43,514 nt of DNA from an uncultured Actinomycetes bacterium (GCA_937902285.1 CALGTB010000077.1:1-43514); one strand, 5' to 3'. Counted from the stretch's first letter, positions 15,279 through 24,052 are shown. Made by a program: numbers and translations. Notes: a model not told the origin generated them from the sequence alone.

Positions 15279-16602
15279 CCACGGCGGCAAGCCGGTCGGC
15301 GATGCTCTGGGCCTGATCGTGCGTGGCGGCCTCGACCATGACCCGGATCACGGGCTCGGTGCCGGACGGCCGCAGCAGGACACGGCCGTCCTCACCCAGC
15401 TCGGCCTCGGCCTCGGCGACCGCGTCGAGGACGGCAGCCGACCCGTCGAGGGCCTGGCGGTCGACGCCCTTGACGTTGATGAGCACCTGCGGGAGCTTGG
15501 TGATCCTGGCGGCGAGCTCGCCGAGGGTCTGACCCGACTCCGCGACCTCCGCCAGCATGTGGAGGGCGGTGAGGATGCCGTCGCCGGTGGTGGCGAACTC
15601 CGACATCACGACATGCCCGCTCTGCTCGCCACCGAGCACGAAGCCGCCGGCACGCATGGCCTCGAGCACGTAGCGATCGCCCACACCGGTCTCGACGACG
15701 GCGATACCCGCCTTGCGCATCGCGATCATGAAGCCCAGGTTGGCCATGACGGTGGCGACCACCGTGTTGCCCGCCAGCTCGCCGCGTCGGCTCATCGCCA
15801 TCGCGATGATGGCGAGGATGTGGTCGCCGTCGACGACATTGCCGTCGGCGTCGACCGCGAGGCAGCGGTCGGCGTCGCCGTCGTGGGCGATCCCGGCATC
15901 GGCACCGTGCGCACGCACCGCGGCGATGAGGTCGTCGAGATGGGTGCTGCCGCATCCCTCGTTGATGTTCAGGCCGTCCGGCTCGGCATGGATCGTCGTC
16001 ACCGACGCGCCGGCCCTGGTGTAGACGTCGGCGGCGATGGATGACGCCGCGCCGTTGGCGCAGTCGACGACGATCGACAGCCCGTCGAGCCGGTGCGGGA
16101 GGGTGCCGAGCAGGTGATCCTCGTAGCGCACACCGGCCTCGAGGTCGAGCCGGACCCGACCGACGTCGGCGCCCGTCGGACGGTCCCAGGGCTCGTCGAG
16201 CCGCTGCTCGATCGCGTCCTCGATCGCATCGTCGAGCTTGTGACCGCCGCGCGAGAAGAACTTGATCCCGTTGTCGGGCATGGGGTTGTGCGACGCGCTC
16301 AGCATCACGCCGATGTCGGCGCCCAGGACGTCGGTGAGGTACGCCACGCCCGGAGTGGGCAGCACGCCCACCAGGACGACGTCGACCCCAGCGCTGGCGA
16401 GTCCAGCGACCACGGCCGCCTGCAGGAACTCCCCGCTGGCCCGACTGTCGCGTCCCACGACGGCGAGCGGACGATGCCCCTCGAACGCCCCCGTGTCTCC
16501 GAGGACGTGCGCGGCGGCCACCGACAGGTCGAGCGCGAGCTCGGCAGTGACGTCACGATTGGCCAGGCCACGCACGCCGTCAGTGCCGAAGAGGCGGCCC
16601 AA
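15253..16602 (-). CDS. glmM: Phosphoglucosamine mutase
   Basis: GlmM converts glucosamine-6-phosphate to glucosamine-1-phosphate for UDP-GlcNAc synthesis. The 449-residue protein opens with the family signature GRLFGTDGVRG, has the phosphorylated Ser104 in SASHNPMPDNG, a metal loop DGDADRCLAVD and the C-terminal phosphate-binding RPSGTEPVIRVMVE. The start must be TTG 16602, because GRLFGTDG follows it directly and the only earlier in-frame starts lie inside rpsI. The gap to the rpsI stop is 4 bp, suggesting coupling to ribosomal protein translation. The 3' end overlaps the DUF389 gene by 26 bp. Confidence 0.95.
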   Translation of the reverse strand: MGRLFGTDGVRGLANRDVTAELALDLSVAAAHVLGDTGAFEGHRPLAVVGRDSRASGEFLQAAVVAGLASAGVDVVLVGVLPTPGVAYLTDVLGADIGVMLSASHNPMPDNGIKFFSRGGHKLDDAIEDAIEQRLDEPWDRPTGADVGRVRLDLEAGVRYEDHLLGTLPHRLDGLSIVVDCANGAASSIAADVYTRAGASVTTIHAEPDGLNINEGCGSTHLDDLIAAVRAHGADAGIAHDGDADRCLAVDADGNVVDGDHILAIIAMAMSRRGELAGNTVVATVMANLGFMIAMRKAGIAVVETGVGDRYVLEAMRAGGFVLGGEQSGHVVMSEFATTGDGILTALHMLAEVAESGQTLGELAARITKLPQVLINVKGVDRQALDGSAAVLDAVAEAEAELGEDGRVLLRPSGTEPVIRVMVEAATHDQAQSIADRLAAVVSASLAVG

Positions 16603-16606
16603 CGGA

Positions 16607-17116
<510 letters not shown>

Positions 17117-17161
17117 AAGTCCTCTCGTTAACGCCGGCCACGGGGACCGGCGGGCGCGTCG

Positions 17162-17605
17162 TTACTGCGCGACCTGGGTGATCTGGAAGGGCTGCGGCAT
17201 CTGCGCCGCGTGGGGATGCTCGGGTCCTGCGTAGACCTTGAGCTTCTTGATCTGCTGGCGACCGAGCTTGTTGTGCGGGAGCATGCCCTTCACGGCCTTC
17301 TCCACGACGCGGCGCGGGTTGTTCTCCATCAGGTCGGCGTAGGACGTCGACGTCAGGCCGCCCGGGAAGCCCGAGTGGCGGTGGTCCATCTTCTGCTGCT
17401 TCTTCTGACCGGTCAGCACGACCTTGTCGGCGTTGATGATGATCACGAAGTCGCCCGTGTCCATGTGGGGGGCGAAGATGGTCTTGTGCTTGCCGCGCAG
17501 CAGCGTCGCCGCATGCGTGGCCAGCCGGCCGAGAACGACGTCGGAGGCGTCGATGACATGCCAGGTGCGCTCGATATCACCGGGCTTGGGACTGTATGTG
17601 CGCAC
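17162..17605 (-). CDS. rplM: 50S ribosomal protein L13
   Basis: L13 is an early-assembling 50S protein. The 147-residue sequence starts R-T-Y-S-P-K-P-G-D as in other actinobacteria and has the WHVIDASDVVLGRLAT and KMLPHNKLGRQ-type motifs. GTG 17605 is chosen over an upstream ATG at 17680 because the family N-terminus begins exactly there and an AAGGCGG site lies about 7 nt before it. The 171-bp gap upstream carries a perfect 7-bp hairpin that could belong to its mRNA leader. Confidence 0.96.
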   Translation of the reverse strand: MRTYSPKPGDIERTWHVIDASDVVLGRLATHAATLLRGKHKTIFAPHMDTGDFVIIINADKVVLTGQKKQQKMDHRHSGFPGGLTSTSYADLMENNPRRVVEKAVKGMLPHNKLGRQQIKKLKVYAGPEHPHAAQMPQPFQITQVAQ

Positions 17606-17646
17606 GGGACGCCGCCTTACGTTTCTCGTAGGAACCGGACTCTGCA

Positions 17647-17664
17647 CATGCCATGGCTGGCATG
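17647..17664 (-). other. Short perfect hairpin in the rplM leader region
   Basis: CATGCCA-TGGC-TGGCATG: 7-bp perfect arms with a 4-nt loop, 42 bp upstream of the rplM start codon. No T-run follows. It may be part of a leader involved in L13 autoregulation, as known for rplM-rpsI leaders in other bacteria, but there is no sequence proof of that role. Confidence 0.4.
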
Positions 17665-17706
17665 CCGTACTAGGTGCCATCCCTGGAACCTAGGCTGGGC
17701 GGTGCT

Positions 17707-17721
17707 TCCGGGAGACCCGGA
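17707..17721 (-). terminator. Possible terminator after the ABC-F gene
   Basis: TCCGGG-AGA-CCCGGA, a 6-bp GC stem with a 3-nt loop, 56 bp downstream of the ABC-F stop codon. There is no U-tract, so this is a weak candidate. Confidence 0.3.
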
Positions 17722-17776
17722 GACGCCACAGCAGCACCACAGACTACCGTCGCCGTCCCGACGGGTCCAAATCGGC

Positions 17777-19438
17777 CTACCAGGCCGACCAGACGGGCTC
17801 GGGCGACTCGACCACCGCGCCGTCGCTGCGGAACACCCAGAACCGGTCGAACCCCCGGGTGAACCAGCGGTCGTGGGTGACCGCCACCACTGTGCCCTCG
17901 AAGGCGTTGAGCCCGTCCTCGAGGGCCTCGGCACTGGCAAGGTCGAGGTTGTCCGTGGGCTCGTCGAGCAGCAGCAGCGTCGCGCCCCCCAGCTCGAGCA
18001 GCAGGATCTGGAACCGGGCCTGCTGTCCCCCGGACAGGGTGTCGAAGTCCTGCTCGGACGCCTCCGCCAGCTCGTAGCGGTCGAGCACCCGGGCCGCCTG
18101 CTCGCGGGGCATCCCCGACCGCCGCTCGTCACCGCGGTGCAGGATGTCCAGGAGCGTCCGGCCGGACAGGTCCGGGCGCACATGGGTCTGGGCGAACCAC
18201 CCCGGCCGCACGCGGGCGCCGAGTCGGGCGGTCCCCGTGTGGGCGACCGGCAGGATCTCGACCTCGCCGACCGGCTGGTGCTCGACGTCGGGGTCGGATC
18301 CGCCCAGGGCCAGCAGGCGCAGGAGGTGCGACTTGCCCGAGCCGTTGGCCCCGAGCACCGCCAGGCGCTCGCCGAACCAGACCTCGCCGTCGAAGGGGGC
18401 GGTGAGCCCGGTGAGCTCGAGGGACTCGCAGACGATGGCACGCTTGGCCGTGCGCCCGCCGGTGAGCCGCATGCGCACGCTCTGACGGCGGGGCACTGCG
18501 GTCGGGGGGCCGGCCTCCTCGAACTTGCGGAGCCTGGTCTGTGCGGCCTGGTAGCGCGAGGCCATCCCGTCGTTGTACTTGGCCTTGATCCGCAGCGACA
18601 GCACCAGCGCCTTGAGCTTGGCGTGCTCCTCGTCCCACCGGCGACGCAGCTCCTCCAGGCGCGAGAAGCGCTCGGCCCGCGCCTCATGGAACGAGGCGAA
18701 GCCACCGCCGTGCACCCAGACCGTGTTGCCCGCGGCGCCGAGCTCGACCGACACGACGTGGCTGGCGCACTGGTTCAGCAGCTCGCGATCATGGCTGATG
18801 AGGAGCACCGTCTTGGGGGTCTCCCGCAGCTGCGCCTCGAGCCAGGTCTTGCCGGGAACGTCGAGGTAGTTGTCCGGCTCGTCGAGCAGCAGCACGCCGG
18901 CCGGGCCGCGCAGGAGCAGTTCGAGCACGAGCCGCTTCTGCTCGCCTCCCGAGAGAGTGGACACCCGGCGCCACCGCAGCAGCTCGTAGGGCTCGCCCAT
19001 GGCAGCGATGGTCACCACGTCGAAGAGGACCTCCGCGTCGTAGCCTCCGGCCTCGGCGTAGTCGGCGATCGCGTGCGCGTAGCGCATCTGCGTGGCCTCG
19101 TCGTCCTGGTCCATCATCGCGAGCTCGGCCTCGTCAAGGCGCTGCGCAGCGAGACGGAGGGCCTCCGGGCTCACTCCGAGCAGGAGGTCGCGGACCGTTC
19201 CCTCCGACATCTGGCCGACGAACTGGCGCATCACCGCCAGCCCGCCCGTGCACACGATCGAGCCCTCGTCCGGCCGCAGGTCGCCGGCCATCATGCGCAG
19301 CAGGGTGGTCTTGCCGGCACCGTTCGGGCCGACGAGAGCCGCAGTGGCCCCCTCCGGCACCCGGAACGAGACGTCGTCGAGGAGGACCCGGCCGTCGGAC
19401 AGCGAGTACGTCACGTGCTGCACGTCGATGTGCGCCAC
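17777..19438 (-). CDS. ABC-F family ATPase
   Basis: This 553-residue protein has two ABC ATPase domains in one chain and no membrane segments, the ABC-F arrangement. Domain 1 has Walker A GPNGAGKTT (37-45), signature LSGGEQKRL (162-170) and Walker B LLLDEPDNYLD. Domain 2 has Walker A GANGSGKSH (363-371), LSGGQQARF and LLLLDEPTDNLD. A basic, probably helical linker (about 250-320) joins them. ABC-F proteins act on the ribosome, as translation factors (EttA/Uup type) or antibiotic-resistance factors. The position between truA and rplM favours a housekeeping translation role. GTG 19438 starts after a one-base gap from the truA stop. Confidence 0.92.
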   Translation of the reverse strand: MAHIDVQHVTYSLSDGRVLLDDVSFRVPEGATAALVGPNGAGKTTLLRMMAGDLRPDEGSIVCTGGLAVMRQFVGQMSEGTVRDLLLGVSPEALRLAAQRLDEAELAMMDQDDEATQMRYAHAIADYAEAGGYDAEVLFDVVTIAAMGEPYELLRWRRVSTLSGGEQKRLVLELLLRGPAGVLLLDEPDNYLDVPGKTWLEAQLRETPKTVLLISHDRELLNQCASHVVSVELGAAGNTVWVHGGGFASFHEARAERFSRLEELRRRWDEEHAKLKALVLSLRIKAKYNDGMASRYQAAQTRLRKFEEAGPPTAVPRRQSVRMRLTGGRTAKRAIVCESLELTGLTAPFDGEVWFGERLAVLGANGSGKSHLLRLLALGGSDPDVEHQPVGEVEILPVAHTGTARLGARVRPGWFAQTHVRPDLSGRTLLDILHRGDERRSGMPREQAARVLDRYELAEASEQDFDTLSGGQQARFQILLLELGGATLLLLDEPTDNLDLASAEALEDGLNAFEGTVVAVTHDRWFTRGFDRFWVFRSDGAVVESPEPVWSAW

Positions 19439-19439
19439 G

Positions 19440-20237
19440 TCAGGCCTCCGGCAGCGATCGGAAGGTGCGCGTGCGGGACTGCCGCGCCAGGTACTCCCCC
19501 GGCTCCGGATAGCCCACCTCCTCGAGCACGAGCGGGAACGCCGGCATCACGGTGACGGCCGAGTTCTTCACGCCCGCGCGAAGAACCTGCGCAGGCCAGT
19601 CGACCGACTGGCGGTGGTCGCCGACCGGGAGGAGGACGCCCACCAGAGACCGCACCATCGAGTGGCAGAAGGCATCGGCGCGGACCGTGAGCTCCATGAC
19701 CTCGTCTCCCCGATCCGCCCACCGCAGGTCGAGCAGCTCGCGCACGGTGGAGGTGAACTCGCGCTGCTTGCAGAAGGGCGCGAAGTCCCGCTCCCCGAGC
19801 AGGCCGTCGGCCGCCTCGTTCATGCGGTCCATGTCGATCGGTCGCGGCCACGGCAGCACGAGGTGCCGCTCGAGGGGTGCGGGGCCAGCAGGGCCGGACG
19901 TCACGCGGTACGAGTAGCGCCGCCAGAGTGCCGAGAACCGGGCGTCGAAGTCGCCGCTGACCTCGACCACCGAGTTGACGCGCACATCGTCCGGCAGCGC
20001 CCGGTTGAGCTTTCCGAGATCCAGTACGGCGCTCCCCTGCGGCAGGTCCAGGTGCGCGACCTGTCCGCGGGCGTGCACCCCGGCGTCGGTGCGGCCGGCG
20101 CAGGTGATCTCGACCGGCCGCCCGCACAGGTAGGCGAGCACCCGCTCGACCTCGCCCTGCACGGTGCGCAGGCCCGGCTGCCGCGCCCACCCCAGGAAGC
20201 CGCGCCCGTCGTACGACAGGTCGAGGCGCAGACGAAT
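19440..20237 (-). CDS. truA: tRNA pseudouridine(38-40) synthase, non-canonical start
   Basis: TruA isomerises U38-U40 in the tRNA anticodon arm. The catalytic Asp is Asp51 in AGRTDAGVH, numbering from ATT 20237. The family N-terminus RLRLDLSYDGRGF-GWA is encoded immediately upstream of GTG 20162, but the frame contains no ATG, GTG or TTG between an upstream TGA (inside rplQ) and that GTG. Translation must begin at ATT 20237 or CTG 20240 (265-266 residues). The alternative, GTG 20162 (240 residues), would lose the first beta strand and the conserved YDG. ATT aligns with the V-R-L-R-L-D start of the M. tuberculosis protein. It lies 53 bp after rplQ. Confidence 0.88.
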   Translation of the reverse strand: MRLRLDLSYDGRGFLGWARQPGLRTVQGEVERVLAYLCGRPVEITCAGRTDAGVHARGQVAHLDLPQGSAVLDLGKLNRALPDDVRVNSVVEVSGDFDARFSALWRRYSYRVTSGPAGPAPLERHLVLPWPRPIDMDRMNEAADGLLGERDFAPFCKQREFTSTVRELLDLRWADRGDEVMELTVRADAFCHSMVRSLVGVLLPVGDHRQSVDWPAQVLRAGVKNSAVTVMPAFPLVLEEVGYPEPGEYLARQSRTRTFRSLPEA

Positions 20238-20290
20238 CAGCCCGTCGCCCGGGGTGCCGGGGACGGGCTGACTGCGAAGTGGCGAATCGG

Positions 20291-20878
20291 TCAGGACTCG
20301 TCCTTGCTCTCGTCGGCGTCCGTGGCCTCAGCCTCGTCGACCACGACCTCATCGGCCACGGCCTCGTCCGACGCGACCTCGTCCACGACGACCTCGTCGA
20401 CGACAGCCTCATCGGCCACGACCTCGTCGACGACGACCTCGGTCACGGCAGGAGCGGCGGCGGCCTTCTCCTTCGCGGCACGCTTGGTCGCCCCGGTGGC
20501 CTCGGCCACGACCTGCTCGAGCATCGGCTCGACCAGCTCGATGACCGCCATGGGGGCGTTGTCGCCCTTGCGGGGGCCGATCTTCGTGATGCGCGTGTAG
20601 CCACCCTGCCGGCCGGCATAGTTCGGGCCGATCTCGGTGAACAGCGTGTGCACGACCGACTTGTCGCGCACGACCGTCAGCACCCGGCGACGGGCGTGCA
20701 GGTCACCGCGCTTGGCGAACGTGATGAGGCGCTCCGCCAGCGGCCGCAGGCGCTTGGCCTTGGCCTCGGTCGTGGTGATGCGCCCGTGCTCGAACAGCGC
20801 GGTGGCCAGGTTGGCCAGCATGAGCCGCTCGTGGGCCGGACCACCGCCGAGGCGGGGACCCTTAGTTGGCGTAGGCAT
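20291..20878 (-). CDS. rplQ: 50S ribosomal protein L17 with acidic repeat tail
   Basis: L17 lies near the peptide exit on the 50S subunit. The core (P-T-P-T-K-G-P-R-L-G-G, LITFAKRGDLHARRRVL, NYAGRQGGYTRI) occupies the first ~115 residues, the normal bacterial length. An extension of ~75 residues follows: an Ala/Lys-rich segment, then a strongly acidic tail made of seven five-residue units of the type E-V-V-V-D (147-181). Acidic L17 tails occur in other high-GC actinobacteria, but the regular periodicity is striking. It follows rpoA by 50 bp and precedes truA, the usual order. Confidence 0.96.
   Translation of the reverse strand: MPTPTKGPRLGGGPAHERLMLANLATALFEHGRITTTEAKAKRLRPLAERLITFAKRGDLHARRRVLTVVRDKSVVHTLFTEIGPNYAGRQGGYTRITKIGPRKGDNAPMAVIELVEPMLEQVVAEATGATKRAAKEKAAAAPAVTEVVVDEVVADEAVVDEVVVDEVASDEAVADEVVVDEAEATDADESKDES
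20336..20440 (-). repeat. Seven tandem 15-bp coding repeats in rplQ
   Basis: The 105 bp encode seven units: EVVVD, EVVAD, EAVVD, EVVVD, EVASD, EAVAD, EVVVD. Units differ by one or two codons, and GAG-GTC-GTC-GTC-GAC is the commonest form. The repeats keep the reading frame, so copy-number change would lengthen or shorten the L17 tail by 5 residues per unit. Confidence 0.85.
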
Positions 20879-20928
20879 TCTTTCTCCTCATTGCGTGGAA
20901 GCGTGCTTCTCCGTGCCTGGAACCGGGT

Positions 20929-21945
20929 CTAGAGCTGCTCGTCCTCAGCGAAGGCGAGATCGTCGTCCTCGTCGCTGAAGTAGACGGCGGCACCGGGGTC
21001 GAATCCGGGCGGGCTGTCCTTGAGCGCGAGGCCGAGGCTGGCCAGCTTGACCTTCACCTCGTCGATCGACTTCGCGCCGAAGTTGCGGATGTCGAGCAGG
21101 TCGGCCTCGCTGCGCGTGATGAGCTCGCCCACAGTGTGGATGCCCTCGCGCTTGAGGCAGTTGTACGACCGGACGGTCATGTCGAGCTGCTCGATCGGGG
21201 TCGACAGCTGCTCGGCCACGAACGCATCCGTGGGCGACGGGCCGATGTCGATGCCCTCGGCGTCGACGTTCAGCTCGCGGGCGAGCCCGAACAGCTCGAC
21301 GAGGGTCTTGCCGGCGGATGCCACGGCGTCGCGCGGGCGCATCGAGGTCTTGGTCTCGACGTCGAGGACCAGCTTGTCGAAGTCGGTGCGCTGCTCGACG
21401 CGCGTGGCCTCGACCTTGTACGTGACCTTGAGGACCGGGCTGTAGATCGAGTCGACCGGGATGCGGCCGATCTCCTGGCCGGCCTGCTTGTTCAGCACGG
21501 CCGAGACGTAGCCGCGGCCGCGCTCGACGACGAGCTCGATCTCGAGCTTGCCCTTGGCGTTCAGCGTGGCGATGTGGAGGTCGGGGTTGTGCACCTCGAC
21601 GCCGGCCGGCGGCTGGATGTCGGCCGCCGTGACGGTGCCGGGACCCTGCTTGCGCAGGTACATGACCACCGGCTCATCGTGCTCGCTGGAGATGACCAGC
21701 TGCTTGATGTTGAGGATCAGCTCGGTGACGTCCTCCTTGACACCGGGAACCGTCGTGAACTCGTGCAGGACGCCATCGACGCGGATGCTCGTGACGGCCG
21801 CGCCGGGGATCGACGACAGCAGGGTGCGGCGGAGGGAGTTGCCGAGGGTGTACCCGAAACCGGGCTCGAGGGGCTCGAGGACGAAGCGCGAGCGGAACTC
21901 GCTGATCGGCTCCTCGGTGAGCACGGGGCGCTGGCTGATAAGCAC
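20929..21945 (-). CDS. rpoA: DNA-directed RNA polymerase subunit alpha
   Basis: The alpha subunit dimerises to seed RNA polymerase assembly and contacts promoters and regulators. The 338-residue protein has the N-terminal assembly domain (GYTLGNSLRRTLLSSIPGAAV near residues 34-54), a linker, and the C-terminal DNA-binding domain with two helix-hairpin-helix-like segments (GIHTVGELITRSE and NFGAKSIDEVK). A short acidic tail ends it. GTG 21945 is the start. The 63-bp gap from rpsD contains a 7-bp inverted repeat (CGCGACG 21963-21969, CGTCGCG 21982-21988). It is in the alpha operon between rpsD and rplQ. Confidence 0.98.
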   Translation of the reverse strand: MLISQRPVLTEEPISEFRSRFVLEPLEPGFGYTLGNSLRRTLLSSIPGAAVTSIRVDGVLHEFTTVPGVKEDVTELILNIKQLVISSEHDEPVVMYLRKQGPGTVTAADIQPPAGVEVHNPDLHIATLNAKGKLEIELVVERGRGYVSAVLNKQAGQEIGRIPVDSIYSPVLKVTYKVEATRVEQRTDFDKLVLDVETKTSMRPRDAVASAGKTLVELFGLARELNVDAEGIDIGPSPTDAFVAEQLSTPIEQLDMTVRSYNCLKREGIHTVGELITRSEADLLDIRNFGAKSIDEVKVKLASLGLALKDSPPGFDPGAAVYFSDEDDDLAFAEDEQL

Positions 21946-22008
21946 TGATGACTTCCTTTTCCCGCGACGACCGCTATTTGACGTCGCGCATCTGCCGAAC
22001 TGAGTGGA

Positions 22009-22635
22009 TTACTTGGAGTAGAGCTCGACGATCAGCTGCTCGTTGACCTGGGTGTCGATGTTGCCGCGGACCGGCAGCGAGTGGACGAGGATCCGCATCT
22101 GCGACGGGATGACCTCGAGCCACGCCGGCACCGGACGGTCGCCGATCTCGGCGTGCGCGACGATGAACGGCGTCATCTCACGCGAACCGCCGCGGACCTC
22201 GATGATGTCGTTGGGCGACACCCGGTACGAGGGGATGTTGACCTTGTGCCCGTTGACGACGAAGTGGCCATGGGTGACCAGCTGCCGCGCCATGTCGCGC
22301 GACTTCGCGAAGCCAGCGCGGAACACCACGTTGTCGAGACGGGTCTCGAGGATCTGCAGCAGGTTCTCGCCGGTCTTGCCGGACTGCCGCTGCGCCTCCT
22401 TGTAGTAGTTGGAGAACTGCTTCTCCAGCACCCCGTACATGCGGGTGGCCTTCTGCTTCTCACGGAGCTGCAGCAGGTACTCGCTGTCCTTCGACCGGCC
22501 ACGGCCGTGCTGGCCGGGCGGGTAGGGCCGCTTCTCGAAGGGACACTTCGGCGACTCGCACTTGGCACCCTTGAGGAAGAGCTTCATCTTCTCGCGGCGG
22601 CACCGCTTGCAGTCGGCGTCTGTATAACGCGCCAT
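22009..22635 (-). CDS. rpsD: 30S ribosomal protein S4
   Basis: S4 is a primary 16S rRNA binder that nucleates 30S assembly and regulates the alpha operon in many bacteria. The 208-residue protein has the zinc-binding form of the N-terminus: Cys9, Cys12, Cys26 and Cys31 (C-x2-C-x13-C-x4-C). An S4 RNA-binding domain follows (RLDNVVFRAGFA, HGHFVVNGHKVNIPSY). It lies between rpsK and rpoA in the standard order. Confidence 0.98.
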   Translation of the reverse strand: MARYTDADCKRCRREKMKLFLKGAKCESPKCPFEKRPYPPGQHGRGRSKDSEYLLQLREKQKATRMYGVLEKQFSNYYKEAQRQSGKTGENLLQILETRLDNVVFRAGFAKSRDMARQLVTHGHFVVNGHKVNIPSYRVSPNDIIEVRGGSREMTPFIVAHAEIGDRPVPAWLEVIPSQMRILVHSLPVRGNIDTQVNEQLIVELYSK

Positions 22636-22666
22636 GTCTGGTTATCTCCTAATTCAGTGCGCGCGG

Positions 22667-23074
22667 TCAGACGCGACGACGCTTGGACGGACGGGTTCCG
22701 TTGAAGGGCACCGGGGTGACGTCGGAGATGGAGCCGACCTCGAGGCCCGTGGCCTGCAGCGAACGGATGGCGGTCTCACGGCCGGAGCCGGGTCCCTTGA
22801 CGAACACGTCGACCTTGCGCATGCCGTGCTCCATGGCGCGCCGTGCGGCAGCCTCGGCCGCCAGCTGGGCTGCGAACGGCGTGGACTTGCGGCTTCCCTT
22901 GAAGCCGACCTGTCCGGCGCTGGCCCAGGAGATCACGGCTCCCGTGGGATCGGTGATCGAGACGATCGTGTTGTTGAACGTGCTCTTGATGTGCGCGTGG
23001 CCGTGGGCCACGTTCTTCTTCTCCTTGCGGCGGACCTTCTTCGCCGCCGGAGCCTTGCCGGTCTTGGGGGCCAT
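22667..23074 (-). CDS. rpsK: 30S ribosomal protein S11
   Basis: S11 lines the 30S platform near the E site and the mRNA exit. The 135-residue protein has a basic N-terminus, the core HAHIKSTFNNTIVSITD and the ending PVPFNGTRPSKRRRV. Most relatives I recall end H-N-G-C-R-P-P-K-R-R-R-V, so F, T and S replace H, C and P here; the effect is unknown. It lies between rpsM (29 bp upstream) and rpsD (31 bp downstream). Confidence 0.97.
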   Translation of the reverse strand: MAPKTGKAPAAKKVRRKEKKNVAHGHAHIKSTFNNTIVSITDPTGAVISWASAGQVGFKGSRKSTPFAAQLAAEAAARRAMEHGMRKVDVFVKGPGSGRETAIRSLQATGLEVGSISDVTPVPFNGTRPSKRRRV

Positions 23075-23103
23075 TGATCAGTTCTCCAGAGTCTCGTGAG
23101 GGG

Positions 23104-23481
23104 TTACTTCGTAGCCTTCTTCTTGCCAGCGACGGTCTTGCGGGGACCCTTGCGCGTGCGCGCATTGGTGTGGGTGCGCTGACCGCGGACGGGAAGGCCC
23201 TTGCGGTGACGAAGACCCTGGTAGCAGCCGATCTCGACCTTGCGTCGGATGTCTGCGGTGACCTCGCGGCGGAGGTCGCCCTCGACCTTGAGGTTGGTGT
23301 CGATCCAGTCGCGAAGCGCGATGACCTGGTCGTCGGTGAGGTCCTTGGACCTCAGGTCCGGGCTGATGCCGGTCGCCTCGAGGGCCTTCGCGGCCTGCGA
23401 GCGTCCGACGCCGTAGATGTAGGTGAGTGCCACTGCCATGCGCTTGTCGCGCGGCAGGTCGACACCAACGAGTCGTGCCAT
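23104..23481 (-). CDS. rpsM: 30S ribosomal protein S13
   Basis: S13 sits in the 30S head and bridges to the 50S subunit and tRNA. The 125-residue protein opens ARLVGVDLPRDKR and has the helix-turn-helix-like TYIYGVGRSQA and the conserved RHRKGLPVRGQRTHTNARTRKG tail. A Lys-rich C-terminus ends it. It follows rpmJ after a 185-bp gap that holds two small hairpins, so it may be partly uncoupled from infA-rpmJ. Confidence 0.97.
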   Translation of the reverse strand: MARLVGVDLPRDKRMAVALTYIYGVGRSQAAKALEATGISPDLRSKDLTDDQVIALRDWIDTNLKVEGDLRREVTADIRRKVEIGCYQGLRHRKGLPVRGQRTHTNARTRKGPRKTVAGKKKATK

Positions 23482-23531
23482 GAGGCGTTCTCTCTTCTAG
23501 TCATGCACGAGGTCTGAGGTACAGAGCCACT

Positions 23532-23570
23532 CCTGACCGCCAAGTCAGGTCCCCGGCCTCGTGACCGGGG
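23532..23570 (-). other. Two adjacent small hairpins between rpmJ and rpsM
   Basis: CCTGAC-N6-GTCAGG (23532-23549) is followed after one base by CCCCGG-N8-CCGGGG (23551-23570). Each has a 6-bp perfect stem. They occupy the 185-bp rpmJ-rpsM gap about 50-90 bp before the rpsM start, where an S4-responsive alpha-operon leader or an attenuator could lie. Neither function is proven by the sequence. Confidence 0.45.
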
Positions 23571-23666
23571 GTGTCGTCCCGCCGCTGCGCACGCGCGGCT
23601 GCGGGGGTCGGGCCCTGCTGTGTTCGGACTCCGGGTTGTCTCCCCGAAGGCCGCGTCAGGACTGGG

Positions 23667-23780
23667 TCAGCCCTGGCGCTGCTTGTGGCGCACGTTCTCG
23701 CAGATCACCATGACACGGCCGTGGCGACGGATGACCTTGCACTTGTCGCAGATCTTCTTGACGCTCGGCTGGACCTTCAT
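23667..23780 (-). CDS. rpmJ: 50S ribosomal protein L36, zinc-binding form
   Basis: This 37-residue protein reads MKVQPSVKKICDKCKVIRR and continues to an R-H-K-Q-R-Q-G end. The zinc ligands are Cys11, Cys14, Cys27 and His32 (C-x2-C-x12-C-x4-H), the C+ form of L36. Zn-free paralogues replace this form under zinc starvation in some actinobacteria; only the C+ copy is seen here. It is 50 bp downstream of infA, the normal order. Confidence 0.96.
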   Translation of the reverse strand: MKVQPSVKKICDKCKVIRRHGRVMVICENVRHKQRQG

Positions 23781-23830
23781 GATGGCTCTTTCGTTCGGTA
23801 GGGACGTGGTGCGCGGCTCTCGTGCGACTG

Positions 23831-24052
23831 CTACTTGTAGCGGTAGACGATCCGTCCTCGCGTGAGGTCGTAGGGCGAGAGCTCCACGACCACCCGGTCG
23901 TCCGGAAGGATGCGGATGTAGTGCATCCGCATCTTGCCGCTGATGTGCGCGAGCACCTTGTGCCCGTTGTCCAGCTCCACGCGGAACATCGCGTTGGGAA
24001 GCGACTCAGTGATCGTGCCCTCGAGCTCGATCGCTCCGTCCTTCTTGCCCAT
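23831..24052 (-). CDS. infA: Translation initiation factor IF-1
   Basis: IF-1 binds the 30S A site during initiation. The 73-residue OB-fold protein has the canonical sequence landmarks IELEGTITESLPNAMFRVEL and KMRMHYIRILPDDRVVVELSPYDL, ending R-I-V-Y-R-Y-K. ATG 24052 is chosen because the family protein begins M-G-K-K-D-G; an upstream in-frame start at 24190 would add unrelated residues. It has its own candidate -10 element about 140 bp upstream because an unrelated secreted enzyme separates it from map. Confidence 0.97.
   Translation of the reverse strand: MGKKDGAIELEGTITESLPNAMFRVELDNGHKVLAHISGKMRMHYIRILPDDRVVVELSPYDLTRGRIVYRYK

Noticed and set aside
17777..19438. ABC-F second Walker A ends GKSH instead of GKST/GKSS
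   Set aside because: The catalytic Lys and Ser are intact, and His at this position fits what I recall of this actinobacterial ABC-F subgroup, so it is not evidence of an inactive domain.
20336..20440. Tandem repeats considered as a CRISPR-like array
   Set aside because: The units are 15 bp with no spacers and lie in frame within rplQ, so they are coding repeats.
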